A stretch of 64,000 nt of DNA from CBDBES01 sp965204465 (GTDB lineage Bacteria > Spirochaetota > Leptospiria > Turneriellales > CBDBES01), in NCBI GenBank assembly GCA_965204465.1, contig CBDBES010000002.1, forward strand, positions 62,001-126,000. Reading direction: 5' to 3'. Positions within the stretch are counted from its first letter, which is position 1, and every line of letters begins with the position of its first letter. Positions 26,416-33,910 of the stretch are shown piece after piece. Under the pieces are notes generated by a model that saw only the letters and a list, made by a program, of their open reading frames with translations, was not told where the DNA came from and searched no databases. A program made the translations under genes and the position numbers.

Positions 26416-27648
26416 ATGACCAAAGAACAATCAAAAGTGACAGACTTTTTATGGAATACAAATAAGTATAATACAATCCAACTCATTGCAGGGGCAGGCT
26501 CAGGGAAAACCACCACATTAATACAGACAGTTAAAAATTGCATAAAAGTATATTCTAACCCAGAAAAGATATGCCTAATTACTTTTTCCAAAAAAGCCGC
26601 CAATGAAATGCAAGAAAGACTGGGAACAGATACAAAAAGTATTGGTTTTGTGGGAACAATGCATTCATTGGCCTATAAATTAATAAAAGAAACTTATAAT
26701 AGACCCATCAATATTATAACCGATCATTTTCATATCTATAAAGAAATTGTTCAAAATAAATTCAATGACCTTTCTTATATCCCTTTAGAATTCTTATTTT
26801 ATGGAGAAGCAAATCATCAGGAAAGGGTTCAACTTCTTCATCAGGAGTATAAAAAATATAAAAAAGAAAGGGGACTATATGATTTTGAAGACTTGATCAT
26901 AGAGGCAACAAATATGTGCCAGGAAAGGATCATATCCAAGCCTTATAACGTAGTCTTTGTAGATGAATTTCAAGATACATCTCCTATGCAGTTAAAATTT
27001 ATAAAATCACTAAATGCAGATCGTTTATTTGTGGTAGGTGATGACTGGCAATCTATTTATAAATTCAGAGGCGCAGACGTTTCGATCACTCTTCAATTTC
27101 AAAAGCATTTTGAAAGATCCAAAAGATTATTTTTAACCAAAAACTTTAGAAGCCAGAAAAATATCGTTCGCCTGGGAAATATAATGATCAAGAATTTATC
27201 TAAAGAATTTGTCTCTAAAAAATTAATTCCCCATTATGGTTCAGGTAAAAAGCCTATATGCCATGTTCTGCCTGATAACAAAGACATAAAGTATTATTCC
27301 AATAGGATCATTGAATGGAATCTTGGCCAGAGTCCTGATCGACAATTGGTTATTCTGGTTAGAACAAATTATATGAAAGAGTTGATAAGTAAATATGTGC
27401 CTCATCATTTCGAGGTATTTACCATTCATTCTGTAAAAGGTTTAGAATTTGATCATGTTTTAATATTTGGAATCGCAAATAATATGATCCCTCATCGCTG
27501 GGGTGATTTTGATGAAGAAGTTAGATTATTTTATGTTGGAATCACCAGGGCAAAAAAAACAATTCAGTTCCTTGCCTGGGAAAAAGAAAATCGATATTCA
27601 AAGTTTCTTCCATTACTGGCCAGAAAATGCTCTTTGAATTATTTGTGA
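26416..27648 (+). CDS. Very short UvrD/Rep-like superfamily 1 helicase
   Basis: A 410-residue protein with the whole SF1A motif set: I GAGSGKTTT, Ia LITFSKKAANEM, Ib FVGTMHSLA, II VVFVDEFQDTSP, III VVGDDWQSIYKFRGA, IV LTKNFRS, V TIHSVKGLEFDHV, VI RLFYVGITRAKK. Typical UvrD/Rep/PcrA proteins are 650-750 residues. The loss is mainly in the 2B insertion between motifs IV and V (about 70 residues here) and the C-terminal tail. It should be an active translocase; unwinding ability and partner are unknown. It is a single gene between lpdA and a glycosyltransferase. Confidence 0.88.
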   Translation: MTKEQSKVTDFLWNTNKYNTIQLIAGAGSGKTTTLIQTVKNCIKVYSNPEKICLITFSKKAANEMQERLGTDTKSIGFVGTMHSLAYKLIKETYNRPINIITDHFHIYKEIVQNKFNDLSYIPLEFLFYGEANHQERVQLLHQEYKKYKKERGLYDFEDLIIEATNMCQERIISKPYNVVFVDEFQDTSPMQLKFIKSLNADRLFVVGDDWQSIYKFRGADVSITLQFQKHFERSKRLFLTKNFRSQKNIVRLGNIMIKNLSKEFVSKKLIPHYGSGKKPICHVLPDNKDIKYYSNRIIEWNLGQSPDRQLVILVRTNYMKELISKYVPHHFEVFTIHSVKGLEFDHVLIFGIANNMIPHRWGDFDEEVRLFYVGITRAKKTIQFLAWEKENRYSKFLPLLARKCSLNYL

Positions 27649-27821
27649 AAAGAATCAAGCACAAATATGGGGCATTACTGCAGGAATGCTTTCTTTCTAC
27701 AGCTTTTTATAATGATCATAAATTAGCACTTACAATGATTCTGCTCTAAATAATTTAGTTTATGATCATGCAAAAAATAAAATAAAACCGGTACAATGAA
27801 TCATAGATTCTGAAAAAATTT

Positions 27822-28868
27822 CTACAAGAACTGTATTATTTCTTTTATTACTTCTTTGGGGGTGATCATCTCTGCGCATTTGAAATTTTGTTTAGGGCAT
27901 TCATTGAGCCCTTTATGATCACATGGTTTACAGCTTAAAGAATAACTGATCACTTTTTTTTGACTTTCTTTGCCAAAAGGCATAAAACCAAATTCAGCCA
28001 CCGTACTTAAAAAAAGAGCGATTATCTTGACTTCAAAGGCAGAAGCAATATGCATCAAACCACTGTCATTGGTAAGCATTATTTTTGACTTTGAAATGAT
28101 AAAAGAAGTTTCCTGTAGACTCAATTTACCAATTAGATTATATACTTTGCCCTTCCTCTTTCTTAAAGCCGGCATATATTTTCTATCAATTTTTTCTTTC
28201 ATCTGTATTTCATCCCCCCCCCCTAAAAAACATATTACCACTTTTGATTCGTTAAGAAGATGTTCACTTACCTGTATGAATTTATCCAAAGGCCATCTTT
28301 TAGTAAACCATTTAGCACCTGGGGCAAATGAAATGAGAATATTTTTACTAAGATCATGTTTTTTGTTCAATAGCTCAAATATATTGGGTTTTCGTATAGC
28401 AACTTGCGGCTTAATGAATTCTGGTTGGATTCCTAAATATTTCAGAGTATCCATATACTGCCATGCTACGGACAAGATTTTACGAAAAAAATTGATCTTA
28501 AAATAGACCAGCATCCATCTTTTCAAATAAGGTTTTTTATATCGAAGACATCTTTTCTTTTTAATATAATAATTCAACAAACGAGAACGCAATTTATTGT
28601 CCAGATCAATTACCAGATCAAAATATTGTTCCGTAGAAGGCTGTATAGACCTGGCCAGTTCTCTTAGAGTCTGATTCTGATACACAACCAATCGATCTAT
28701 ATTGGGATTTTGAAATAATAATTCTGCAAAAACTGACTTAGTAGCATAGGTGATTTCTGCATTTGGAAAGTGTTTTCTGATCAGGGCTACACAGGGGGTG
28801 GTTAATATAATATCACCCATAGAGCTAAAACGGATGATCAATATTTTTGTTACTTGAGATGGATTCAT
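27822..28868 (-). CDS. Glycosyltransferase family 9 (heptosyltransferase-like), with a G10 tract
   Basis: A 348-residue LPS-type glycosyltransferase. The N-terminus KILIIRFSSMGDIILTTP, a mid-protein FAPGAKWFTKRWP, the GGGDE loop near residue 220 and NDSGLMHIASAFEVKIIALF are GT9 hallmarks. The family adds heptose or related sugars to lipid A core. The C-terminal C-x2-C and related Cys (SCKPCDHKG, CPKQNFKC) are usual. The GGGD codons are written as a run of ten G on the coding strand (28214-28223), striking in AT-rich DNA and able to slip. It overlaps the tmk stop by 4 bp. Confidence 0.88.
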   Translation of the reverse strand: MNPSQVTKILIIRFSSMGDIILTTPCVALIRKHFPNAEITYATKSVFAELLFQNPNIDRLVVYQNQTLRELARSIQPSTEQYFDLVIDLDNKLRSRLLNYYIKKKRCLRYKKPYLKRWMLVYFKINFFRKILSVAWQYMDTLKYLGIQPEFIKPQVAIRKPNIFELLNKKHDLSKNILISFAPGAKWFTKRWPLDKFIQVSEHLLNESKVVICFLGGGDEIQMKEKIDRKYMPALRKRKGKVYNLIGKLSLQETSFIISKSKIMLTNDSGLMHIASAFEVKIIALFLSTVAEFGFMPFGKESQKKVISYSLSCKPCDHKGLNECPKQNFKCAEMITPKEVIKEIIQFL

Positions 28869-29497
28869 TTACCTAAATGATGGAATATTTTTTTTGAAAC
28901 GGCAGATAACATTTCTTCTTTACTTTTATTCCCATTTACAGAAAAGAAAGGGCATTGAATGGACAATTTACTCCTATGTTTGAAAATATGGTTATAATTT
29001 CGATATACTCTTTTTAAAGTCTTTAAATTTTCGAATATATATTTCGGATCATTTCTATCCTGAATACGGCTTAAAGCTATCTCTGGAGTAATATCTGTAT
29101 AGATCAATAGATCGGGATCTAACATTTTGGGATCATTTATATGATCCATTAGAATTTTTTCTACCTCAGAGATTTCCCTACCTTGGTATGCGGCTGTCGA
29201 AAAATAATAGCGATCCAGAAAGACAACATATCCTTTTTGCAGAGCAGGAATTATATTTTTTTTAAGATCATAATACCTGTCTTTTTTACATAGTGAGAGC
29301 ATTTTGAGATTCATCTCCTCTGAAATTTCTGTTTCATTTTTCATTAATTCTCTGAATTGCAGACCCCATTTACTCTTTCGGGTTGGTTCATAAAAAGATT
29401 TACAGGGGTGGGTTTGATTTATTTTATTATACAGTGATTGAATCAGGTTTGTCTTGCCGCTACCGTCTATGCCTTCAAATACACAAAAAAGTGACAT
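28865..29497 (-). CDS. tmk: Thymidylate kinase
   Basis: Phosphorylates dTMP to dTDP for DNA synthesis, 210 residues. P-loop FEGIDGSGKTNLIQSL, DR(Y/H) motif LDRYYFSTAAYQG and the LID region (ALSRIQDRNDPKYIFENLKTL) are present. The start codon overlaps the stop of the upstream membrane-protein gene (TAATG), and its end overlaps the glycosyltransferase start by 4 bp, so the three genes should be translated together. Confidence 0.94.
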   Translation of the reverse strand: MSLFCVFEGIDGSGKTNLIQSLYNKINQTHPCKSFYEPTRKSKWGLQFRELMKNETEISEEMNLKMLSLCKKDRYYDLKKNIIPALQKGYVVFLDRYYFSTAAYQGREISEVEKILMDHINDPKMLDPDLLIYTDITPEIALSRIQDRNDPKYIFENLKTLKRVYRNYNHIFKHRSKLSIQCPFFSVNGNKSKEEMLSAVSKKIFHHLGK

Positions 29498-30591
29498 TAA
29501 TCTTTTTTGTTTCTGGAGGTGCCAATTTCCTGGAGCAGCCTTGCGGTCTCAGGAGTAAAGGATCTTTTACTTAATTTTTGGATCGTTTCTTCCATATCTT
29601 TTTCTTTACTATTTGATGATTCATCGTTTATGGTAACTAACTTCATAGCAACTTTTTCGACTAAAATCGATTTCTTTGGATCATAAATTTCTGCAATACG
29701 ATCTAATGAATAACCAGTATGATTAAGATATTTAAAGATATATTCTTGCTGCTTCAGAAGAACATCCAATTTAGTTTCCCTGGAACTCAACCTATTATTC
29801 ATACAGGGTAAGAGCAAAAATATAGAAATAAGTAAAATATAAAAACTAAAAAGATCGGTAAATACAGCTGATTTGTAATAAGTGACTATATATAGATTTT
29901 TATCTTTCCAATAATTATATTTGATTTCCCATTGATTGTTGTTTATTTTGTGATCACTTCGTTTTATTTTAGAAGGATCTTTTTGATCAAAGGTCGCTGC
30001 TATTTTTTTTTTTTCAGATAGGCTTAGAATATCCGCGGGAAGGCTCAATATGCTCTCCTTAGAAAGATCGGCTAATAGAAGATTCTCATTTTTGCTCAAA
30101 ACGCCTATGTCCCATCCAAAAAGAGCAAACCCACTGAGTTTCCTTTCTTTTGAGGATCGAATAGGATAAAATCCAAACAACTTATTTTCTTTCAAAAAGA
30201 ATTGATCTTTTAAATTTTTAGATGCATTCGATTTAGGATGATACAACTTTGGAATAGATAAGCCTTGCACACTTGAAAAAACGGTATTCCCCTCATGATC
30301 TACAATAAGAAAGCTTTTTATAAATTTGAAATTCTTTTTCATTCTTTTTATTATCGCGTCTGAATTGTTAAGAGAAAAATATTTCAGAGACAAACTACCC
30401 GATTTGATCTGTAGTTTTATATTTTTATGATCTTCCTCTAGTTTATTTTTAAAATCAAAAAGCAATTGATCTGTAGAATGATCCTGATAAGAAGGATAGA
30501 AATAAAATTTTTCAAGTGAAAAAAGAAGAGAAGCAAAAAGGATAAAAATAAGTGGAATATAAAAGACCCTCTTCTGAAGAAAATGGGTCAA
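29497..30591 (-). CDS. Membrane protein with Cache-like periplasmic domain
   Basis: No named family is recognised. The 364 residues have two transmembrane helices (about 9-26 and 243-262) enclosing a periplasmic domain of about 215 residues with Cache/PAS-like phrases (FIKSFLIVDHEGNTVFSS, KLFGFYPI, LSGFALFGWD). A cytosolic C-terminal helix of about 100 residues lacks a kinase, GGDEF or methyl-accepting domain. It may be a sensor without output or a membrane regulator. An A12 run in the coding strand (30003-30014) encodes part of KKK. It lies just upstream of tmk with a 1-bp stop/start overlap. Confidence 0.6.
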   Translation of the reverse strand: MTHFLQKRVFYIPLIFILFASLLFSLEKFYFYPSYQDHSTDQLLFDFKNKLEEDHKNIKLQIKSGSLSLKYFSLNNSDAIIKRMKKNFKFIKSFLIVDHEGNTVFSSVQGLSIPKLYHPKSNASKNLKDQFFLKENKLFGFYPIRSSKERKLSGFALFGWDIGVLSKNENLLLADLSKESILSLPADILSLSEKKKIAATFDQKDPSKIKRSDHKINNNQWEIKYNYWKDKNLYIVTYYKSAVFTDLFSFYILLISIFLLLPCMNNRLSSRETKLDVLLKQQEYIFKYLNHTGYSLDRIAEIYDPKKSILVEKVAMKLVTINDESSNSKEKDMEETIQKLSKRSFTPETARLLQEIGTSRNKKD

Positions 30592-30628
30592 TTCATTTTT
30601 TATTAATATATATCTTTTAAAGTTTATT

Positions 30629-30901
30629 TTAATCTTCCAAAAGAGAATTTAAAGAATCAAGTAAGGCATCTAAAGGAACACCATATCCATGACAAATATC
30701 CACTAATTTATGTTCTCCGCTAATCCCGCAGTGGGAACATCCTCCCAGGTGATAACTTGCAAGTACCATCCCCGCCTCAGGGTGAAGCCCTAGTGCTTCT
30801 TCTGCTGTCATTTCAGGATGAAATTTTTTACCCTGTTTTTCTAACTGTTCCTCTTTTACATCTGACTCTTTTTTCATGACTGTCTTTTCTTTTGTGCTCA
30901 T
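30629..30901 (-). CDS. DUF1858 / redox-disulfide domain protein
   Basis: A 90-residue protein whose C-terminal 65 residues match the DUF1858 type, known as the hybrid-cluster-protein-associated redox disulfide domain: MTAEEALGLHPEAG, GGCSHCGIS with a C-x2-C pair, ICHGYGVPLDALLDSLN. The N-terminal 28 residues are charged and unstructured. The role of the domain is not established; the CxxC pair suggests electron or thiol transfer. A good ribosome-binding site (AGGAGAT) lies just before the ATG. A TlpA-like oxidoreductase gene lies 47 bp upstream. Confidence 0.82.
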   Translation of the reverse strand: MSTKEKTVMKKESDVKEEQLEKQGKKFHPEMTAEEALGLHPEAGMVLASYHLGGCSHCGISGEHKLVDICHGYGVPLDALLDSLNSLLED

Positions 30902-30948
30902 AATATCTCCTGAAAAATTTTTATCTATTTTATTTTTCTGCTAAATGA

Positions 30949-31527
30949 TCATCTCTTTAAAAGTTCCTCTACAATTTTTCTAAGCTGTCCTTTTTTTTGC
31001 AGCTCCGTTAGTGAATAAATTGTTTGATCTGGCGGATTAAATCTGTAATCCACATTGACCATAAAAGGGATGTGGCTTATACCAAGCCTTTTTACCAACT
31101 CCATGTCAAAGCCTTGAAAAGCATCACATACCTGAAGCCATTTTAGTTTATATACTTTGTTTACCCTTCGGTAGTCTTTTTTATTCTCGTCTAAATTTAT
31201 GCCCACCATTTTAAAGTCTTTTCTTTTTTTATTTTTTTTGTATAATTCATTTAAAGTCAACAAAGAATCTAAACAAGGGGAACACCAGGAAGCCCAAAAA
31301 TACATTAAAACGGATTTTCCTTTTTCTTTAGAAGGATTCCATGTTTTGTTTCGACAGGTTTTCATATCCAAATCAAATACATTTTTTTCTTCTAATTTAT
31401 TTTGGATCAATCTACTCTGTATTTCGAAATATAGGTCAAAAATTTTTCCGCTAAAAAAAACCCCTAATGTGAAACTCATTAGAATAATACTAAGATATAG
31501 AGAAAATTTCTTCATGATAGCCACCAA
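30949..31527 (-). CDS. TlpA/ResA-like thiol-disulfide oxidoreductase
   Basis: A 192-residue exported thioredoxin-fold protein. Residues 7-27 are a signal or anchor segment. The redox motif is in VLMYFWASWCSPCLDSL (CSPC), and the cis-Pro loop is LGISHIPFMVNVD. Such proteins reduce disulfides in periplasmic proteins, for example for cytochrome c maturation, but no ccm gene is nearby. It is the second thioredoxin-like gene in the window (the other is at 9745-10326, with CWNC). The IS481/IS3-like element is inserted 64 bp upstream of its start and may have cut its promoter region. Confidence 0.9.
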   Translation of the reverse strand: MVAIMKKFSLYLSIILMSFTLGVFFSGKIFDLYFEIQSRLIQNKLEEKNVFDLDMKTCRNKTWNPSKEKGKSVLMYFWASWCSPCLDSLLTLNELYKKNKKRKDFKMVGINLDENKKDYRRVNKVYKLKWLQVCDAFQGFDMELVKRLGISHIPFMVNVDYRFNPPDQTIYSLTELQKKGQLRKIVEELLKR

Positions 31528-31567
31528 TACAGGCTATATTCATAAATAGGCCTAAAAAATCAAGCAA

Positions 31568-31592
31568 AAATTTTTTATTATTTGTAGAAACC
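31568..31592. repeat. Left copy of a direct repeat flanking the IS481/IS3-like element
   Basis: This 25-nt stretch (three A, a T6 run, ATTATTTGTAGAAACC) recurs with one extra T at 32858-32883 on the other side of the IS. The left copy runs 2 bases into the IS terminal repeat; the right copy starts 9 bases beyond the IS end. Confidence 0.65.
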
Positions 31593-31610
31593 AATGACAT
31601 ATCTTACACA

Positions 31611-32681
31611 TTAAGAAGCTATTTTAGTCATTCTATTCCGATGGAACCTTTGATATGGCGTCAAGTTATTTAATGAAGAGTGCGGGCGGATCTTATTATA
31701 CCAATTCACAAAGTTATCTACGATAGTCTGAATCTCAATAATACTCATTCCATTTTTAATTTTACCTTCAAGGGCTCTCTTCAAGGTTTGATTGAAACGC
31801 TCTACTTTACCATTCAGCTCTGGCGTTCCTGGACGGATCAATTTATGCTCAATACCTGCTTCTCTTAAATATTCTTCAAAGCCACTGATCACAGACTTTT
31901 TTTTTCTCCTGGGATTCTCTTGGGAAACATATTTAGAAGTAAACTCGACTCCATTATCTGTTTGTATTTTTTGTGGCATCTCAAATTTTTCCACAAATTT
32001 TTTGATCCCATTGGTAGCTTCATAGTTACTATGTTCATCAGCTATGTGTACCACCACAGTTCGTGAACAATCATCTATAACTGGATAGGCCTTCACAGAA
32101 TGCCCGTTGTTATCTACTATCCCAAGGTTCACAGTATCCGTCTGAACCCTCTCTAATGGCTCCTGAAGGGCATAACGCTTTGTATGCGGTAGGGAATCGA
32201 GATTTATGAAAACCTCTAATGGCTCCTGAAGGGCATAACGCTTTGTATGGCTGTTTTTTCGAGGTATTCTATATTGTTGGGAAATATTCTTGCGCCTGAA
32301 GATATATCCTAATGTGGAAGCATGTATCTCAATTCCATGATCCCTTTTTAATAATAGGGTTGTCAATTTAGCACCTGCATTATAGTTATCCTTTCTGACT
32401 TGGATAGCCAGATCAATGACGCTCTGGTCTATAGACTTTGAATTACTTTTAGGTTTTCTAGATATGTCTAAAAGTGCCTCCATATTATACTTTGTCTTTC
32501 TCAATCTTCTGATCCAGAAATAATATGTTTGTCGGGCATGACCAAATTTGTCAGAGGTTAATTTAACATTGCCCGATTGTAAGGCTCTTATCAGGAATAA
32601 TGCTCTCTTGCGTATTATATGATTTTTTATTCCTTTCAGATTTTCCTGTATAATTGAAATTTCTTGTTCATTATTTTTCAT
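31611..32681 (-). CDS. IS transposase (rve/DDE type) with an internal in-frame duplication
   Basis: A 356-residue transposase: N-terminal helix-turn-helix (about 20-60), a linker, and an rve catalytic core. The DDE residues are in RVQTDTVNLG, KIQTDNGVEFT and PELNGKVERFNQTLK, all present. A 36-bp DNA block occurs twice, at 32151-32186 and 32214-32249, exactly 63 bp apart. It adds 21 codons in frame, so the protein shows HTKRYALQEPLE twice before the first catalytic Asp. The insertion may weaken the enzyme. The protein ends just before the 31591 terminal repeat. Confidence 0.9.
   Translation of the reverse strand: MKNNEQEISIIQENLKGIKNHIIRKRALFLIRALQSGNVKLTSDKFGHARQTYYFWIRRLRKTKYNMEALLDISRKPKSNSKSIDQSVIDLAIQVRKDNYNAGAKLTTLLLKRDHGIEIHASTLGYIFRRKNISQQYRIPRKNSHTKRYALQEPLEVFINLDSLPHTKRYALQEPLERVQTDTVNLGIVDNNGHSVKAYPVIDDCSRTVVVHIADEHSNYEATNGIKKFVEKFEMPQKIQTDNGVEFTSKYVSQENPRRKKKSVISGFEEYLREAGIEHKLIRPGTPELNGKVERFNQTLKRALEGKIKNGMSIIEIQTIVDNFVNWYNKIRPHSSLNNLTPYQRFHRNRMTKIAS
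32151..32249 (-). repeat. 36-bp direct duplication inside the transposase gene
   Basis: Copies at 32151-32186 and 32214-32249 are identical, offset by 63 bp. The 27 bases between them encode VFINLDSLP, which has no counterpart in the flanking copy. The event preserved the reading frame. Confidence 0.9.
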
Positions 32682-32857
32682 ATTTCAATCCTTGATAATT
32701 TATTTCTAAAATAGACTTAGGGATAAACTGCTTTATTCAGTCCAGAAAATTTCAGGTAGTCGTTCGGTTCGGTTCCCTCACCTTCCTCCTACCTGAAATC
32801 ATGGCCCCTACCCTGGGGATCTAACAAGTAGTGTAAGATATGTCATTGGTTATTGTA

Positions 32858-32883
32858 AAATTTTTTATTATTTTGTAGAAACC
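32858..32883. repeat. Right copy of the direct repeat flanking the IS481/IS3-like element
   Basis: Matches 31568-31592 except for one additional T. It lies between the IS end (32849) and the 25-bp inverted repeat at 32894. Two flanking copies suggest either a long target duplication followed by small changes or insertion into an existing repeat. Confidence 0.6.
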
Positions 32884-32893
32884 TTTACCTTTC

Positions 32894-32918
32894 GGCAACT
32901 ATACGCATATCAAACCCA
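32894..32918 (+). repeat. Left 25-bp inverted repeat of the 33.4-kb cassette
   Basis: Begins GGCAACTATACGC and is the exact reverse complement of 33730-33754. The hexamer TACCTT lies at 32886-32891 just outside it. Confidence 0.9.
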
Positions 32919-33233
32919 GTTAATTTTTTTTTGCATTTTTTTAATTTTTTTTCAAAAAATAGTTAGCAAACCTAATCAATATACTATAAAGTATTTTAAA
33001 AGTAAAGATGTAAACGCTCTACCTTATTTAAAAAAAGTTTTAATAGAAATTAAAAAGCTAAATAGCAGTTAAAAATTTAATAAAATAGCTTGATCTCTCT
33101 TTCTGCATGATTTCTTCTCTAGTTCATTATTGTGTATAGATACCAGAATTGCTTGTGTGTCAAGTAATAAATGATTGACATTTTGTTTCTTAAAAAACTA
33201 GAAACTCTATTAAAGAGGATTCGTACCCTCATC

Positions 33234-33373
33234 AATATTACCAATGATAAAGGGCTATCTTTGCCTTTCTCAATAAATATTTCATTGGTAGTATTTACTA
33301 GGAGTACGATGGGTAAAGGTAAGCCTTTTCTTGCTTAACTTGTTAGCTTAAAGATTACTTTTATTAGTACTCC
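33234..33373 (+). ncRNA. Candidate structured 5' leader RNA of the 82-residue protein gene
   Basis: Two consecutive stem-loops are seen. Arm 33234-33247 (AATATTACCAATGA) pairs with 33282-33295 (TCATTGGTAGTATT) over 14 bp with one G-U, enclosing an inner AAAGG/CCTTT stem. Next, GGAGTAC (33301-33307) pairs with GTACTCC (33367-33373), enclosing TAAGC/GCTTA (33320-33324/33346-33350). The second ends 17 bp before the ribosome-binding site of the 33403 gene. It matches no riboswitch I recognise. Confidence 0.4.
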
Positions 33374-33402
33374 CTTATTAAAAAAGCTATGGAGAGAAAC
33401 TT

Positions 33403-33651
33403 ATGAAAAGAAATAAAGTGGTCAATGTGCCTTATTGTGGTGACATTATGTCTTTCTTTAATTCACCAAAAAACCGATTGAATTCCTGTATAGAAAACCA
33501 TAATAATGAAGGATGGTCAGTAAAGTTTATTATTCCCGCACAAAATAACATATTTTTTGTAATGTGGGGTATATTAGTCTTGCTTATGACTGCTTTTGTG
33601 TATCAACCACTATCCGGGCAAACTATTATATTTGAAAAAGTAGAAAAATAG
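33403..33651 (+). CDS. Small bitopic membrane protein of unknown function
   Basis: An 82-residue protein with a soluble N-terminal part (about 1-45) containing FFNSPKNRLNSCIENHNNEGWSVKF in outline (the NxxGW element recalls DUF4177-like small proteins), then one transmembrane helix (about 50-68, IFFVMWGILVLLMTAFVY) and a short tail ending IIFEKVEK. GGAGAG lies 7 bp before the ATG, and a strong terminator follows, so expression is likely. It lies alone inside the inverted-repeat cassette. Function is unknown. Confidence 0.65.
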   Translation: MKRNKVVNVPYCGDIMSFFNSPKNRLNSCIENHNNEGWSVKFIIPAQNNIFFVMWGILVLLMTAFVYQPLSGQTIIFEKVEK

Positions 33652-33662
33652 TAAATCTATTG

Positions 33663-33713
33663 AAGGCATTAAAGAAGTTTGTATTTTACATTCTCTCTTT
33701 AAGTGCCTTTTTT
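33663..33713 (+). terminator. Intrinsic terminator of the small membrane-protein gene
   Basis: A 12-bp stem (AAGGCATTAAAG with CTTTAAGTGCCTT, one bulged G) is followed by a run of T. It starts 11 bp after the stop codon and lies within the inverted-repeat cassette. Confidence 0.85.
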
Positions 33714-33729
33714 ATAAGATTTACCTACT

Positions 33730-33778
33730 TGGGTTTGATATGCGTATAGTTGCCTACCTTAGGCAGTGAATATCACTG
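33730..33778 (+). repeat. Right 25-bp inverted repeat plus two adjoining palindromes
   Basis: The inverted repeat is 33730-33754. It runs into two small palindromes: TGCCTA-CCT-TAGGCA (33751-33765) and CAGTGA-ATA-TCACTG (33764-33778). Such clustered dyads are absent beyond the left repeat. Confidence 0.8.
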
Positions 33779-33910
33779 AAGGCATACTTTATGAAGCGGT
33801 ATATTTTAAAATCTCTAAATTCTTTTATATGATCTTCATTTGCTTAAGCATTTTCTTCTTTCAGAAGAACTCTTTAGGTTAATGATGAATATAAGAAAAT
33901 GATCTTCCAG

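Larger units (their letters stand above)
31591..32849 (-). mobile_element. IS481/IS3-like insertion sequence (1259 bp)
   Basis: Perfect 19-bp terminal inverted repeats are seen: CCAATGACATATCTTACAC at 31591-31609 and its complement at 32831-32849. One transposase gene fills the element. The single-frame transposase with an rve domain and the 1.26-kb size fit IS481 best, though IS3-type relatives cannot be excluded. The ends look intact. Confidence 0.88.
32894..33754 (+). mobile_element. Candidate non-autonomous cassette bounded by 25-bp inverted repeats
   Basis: An 861-bp segment bounded by perfect 25-bp inverted repeats and near-adjacent TACCTT hexamers on both outer sides (32886-32891 and 33755-33760). 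Inside are an AT-rich stretch without genes (32919-33230), a structured leader (33234-33373), one 82-residue membrane-protein gene and an intrinsic terminator (33663-33713). It carries no transposase or recombinase. It could be a MITE-like passenger element or an invertible segment. That it moves is inference. Confidence 0.45.

Noticed and set aside
27970..28506. 178-codon open frame antisense to the GT9 gene
   Set aside because: It is a shadow of the glycosyltransferase; the Pro-rich stretch comes from the G10 tract.
30003..30014. A12 coding run in the Cache-like gene as a contingency locus
   Set aside because: A and T runs are common in this AT-rich DNA, so the run is not by itself evidence of phase variation; noted in the gene entry only.
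33175..33180. TTGACA upstream of the 82-residue protein gene
   Set aside because: No acceptable -10 element at 16-18 bp; it was not called as a promoter.
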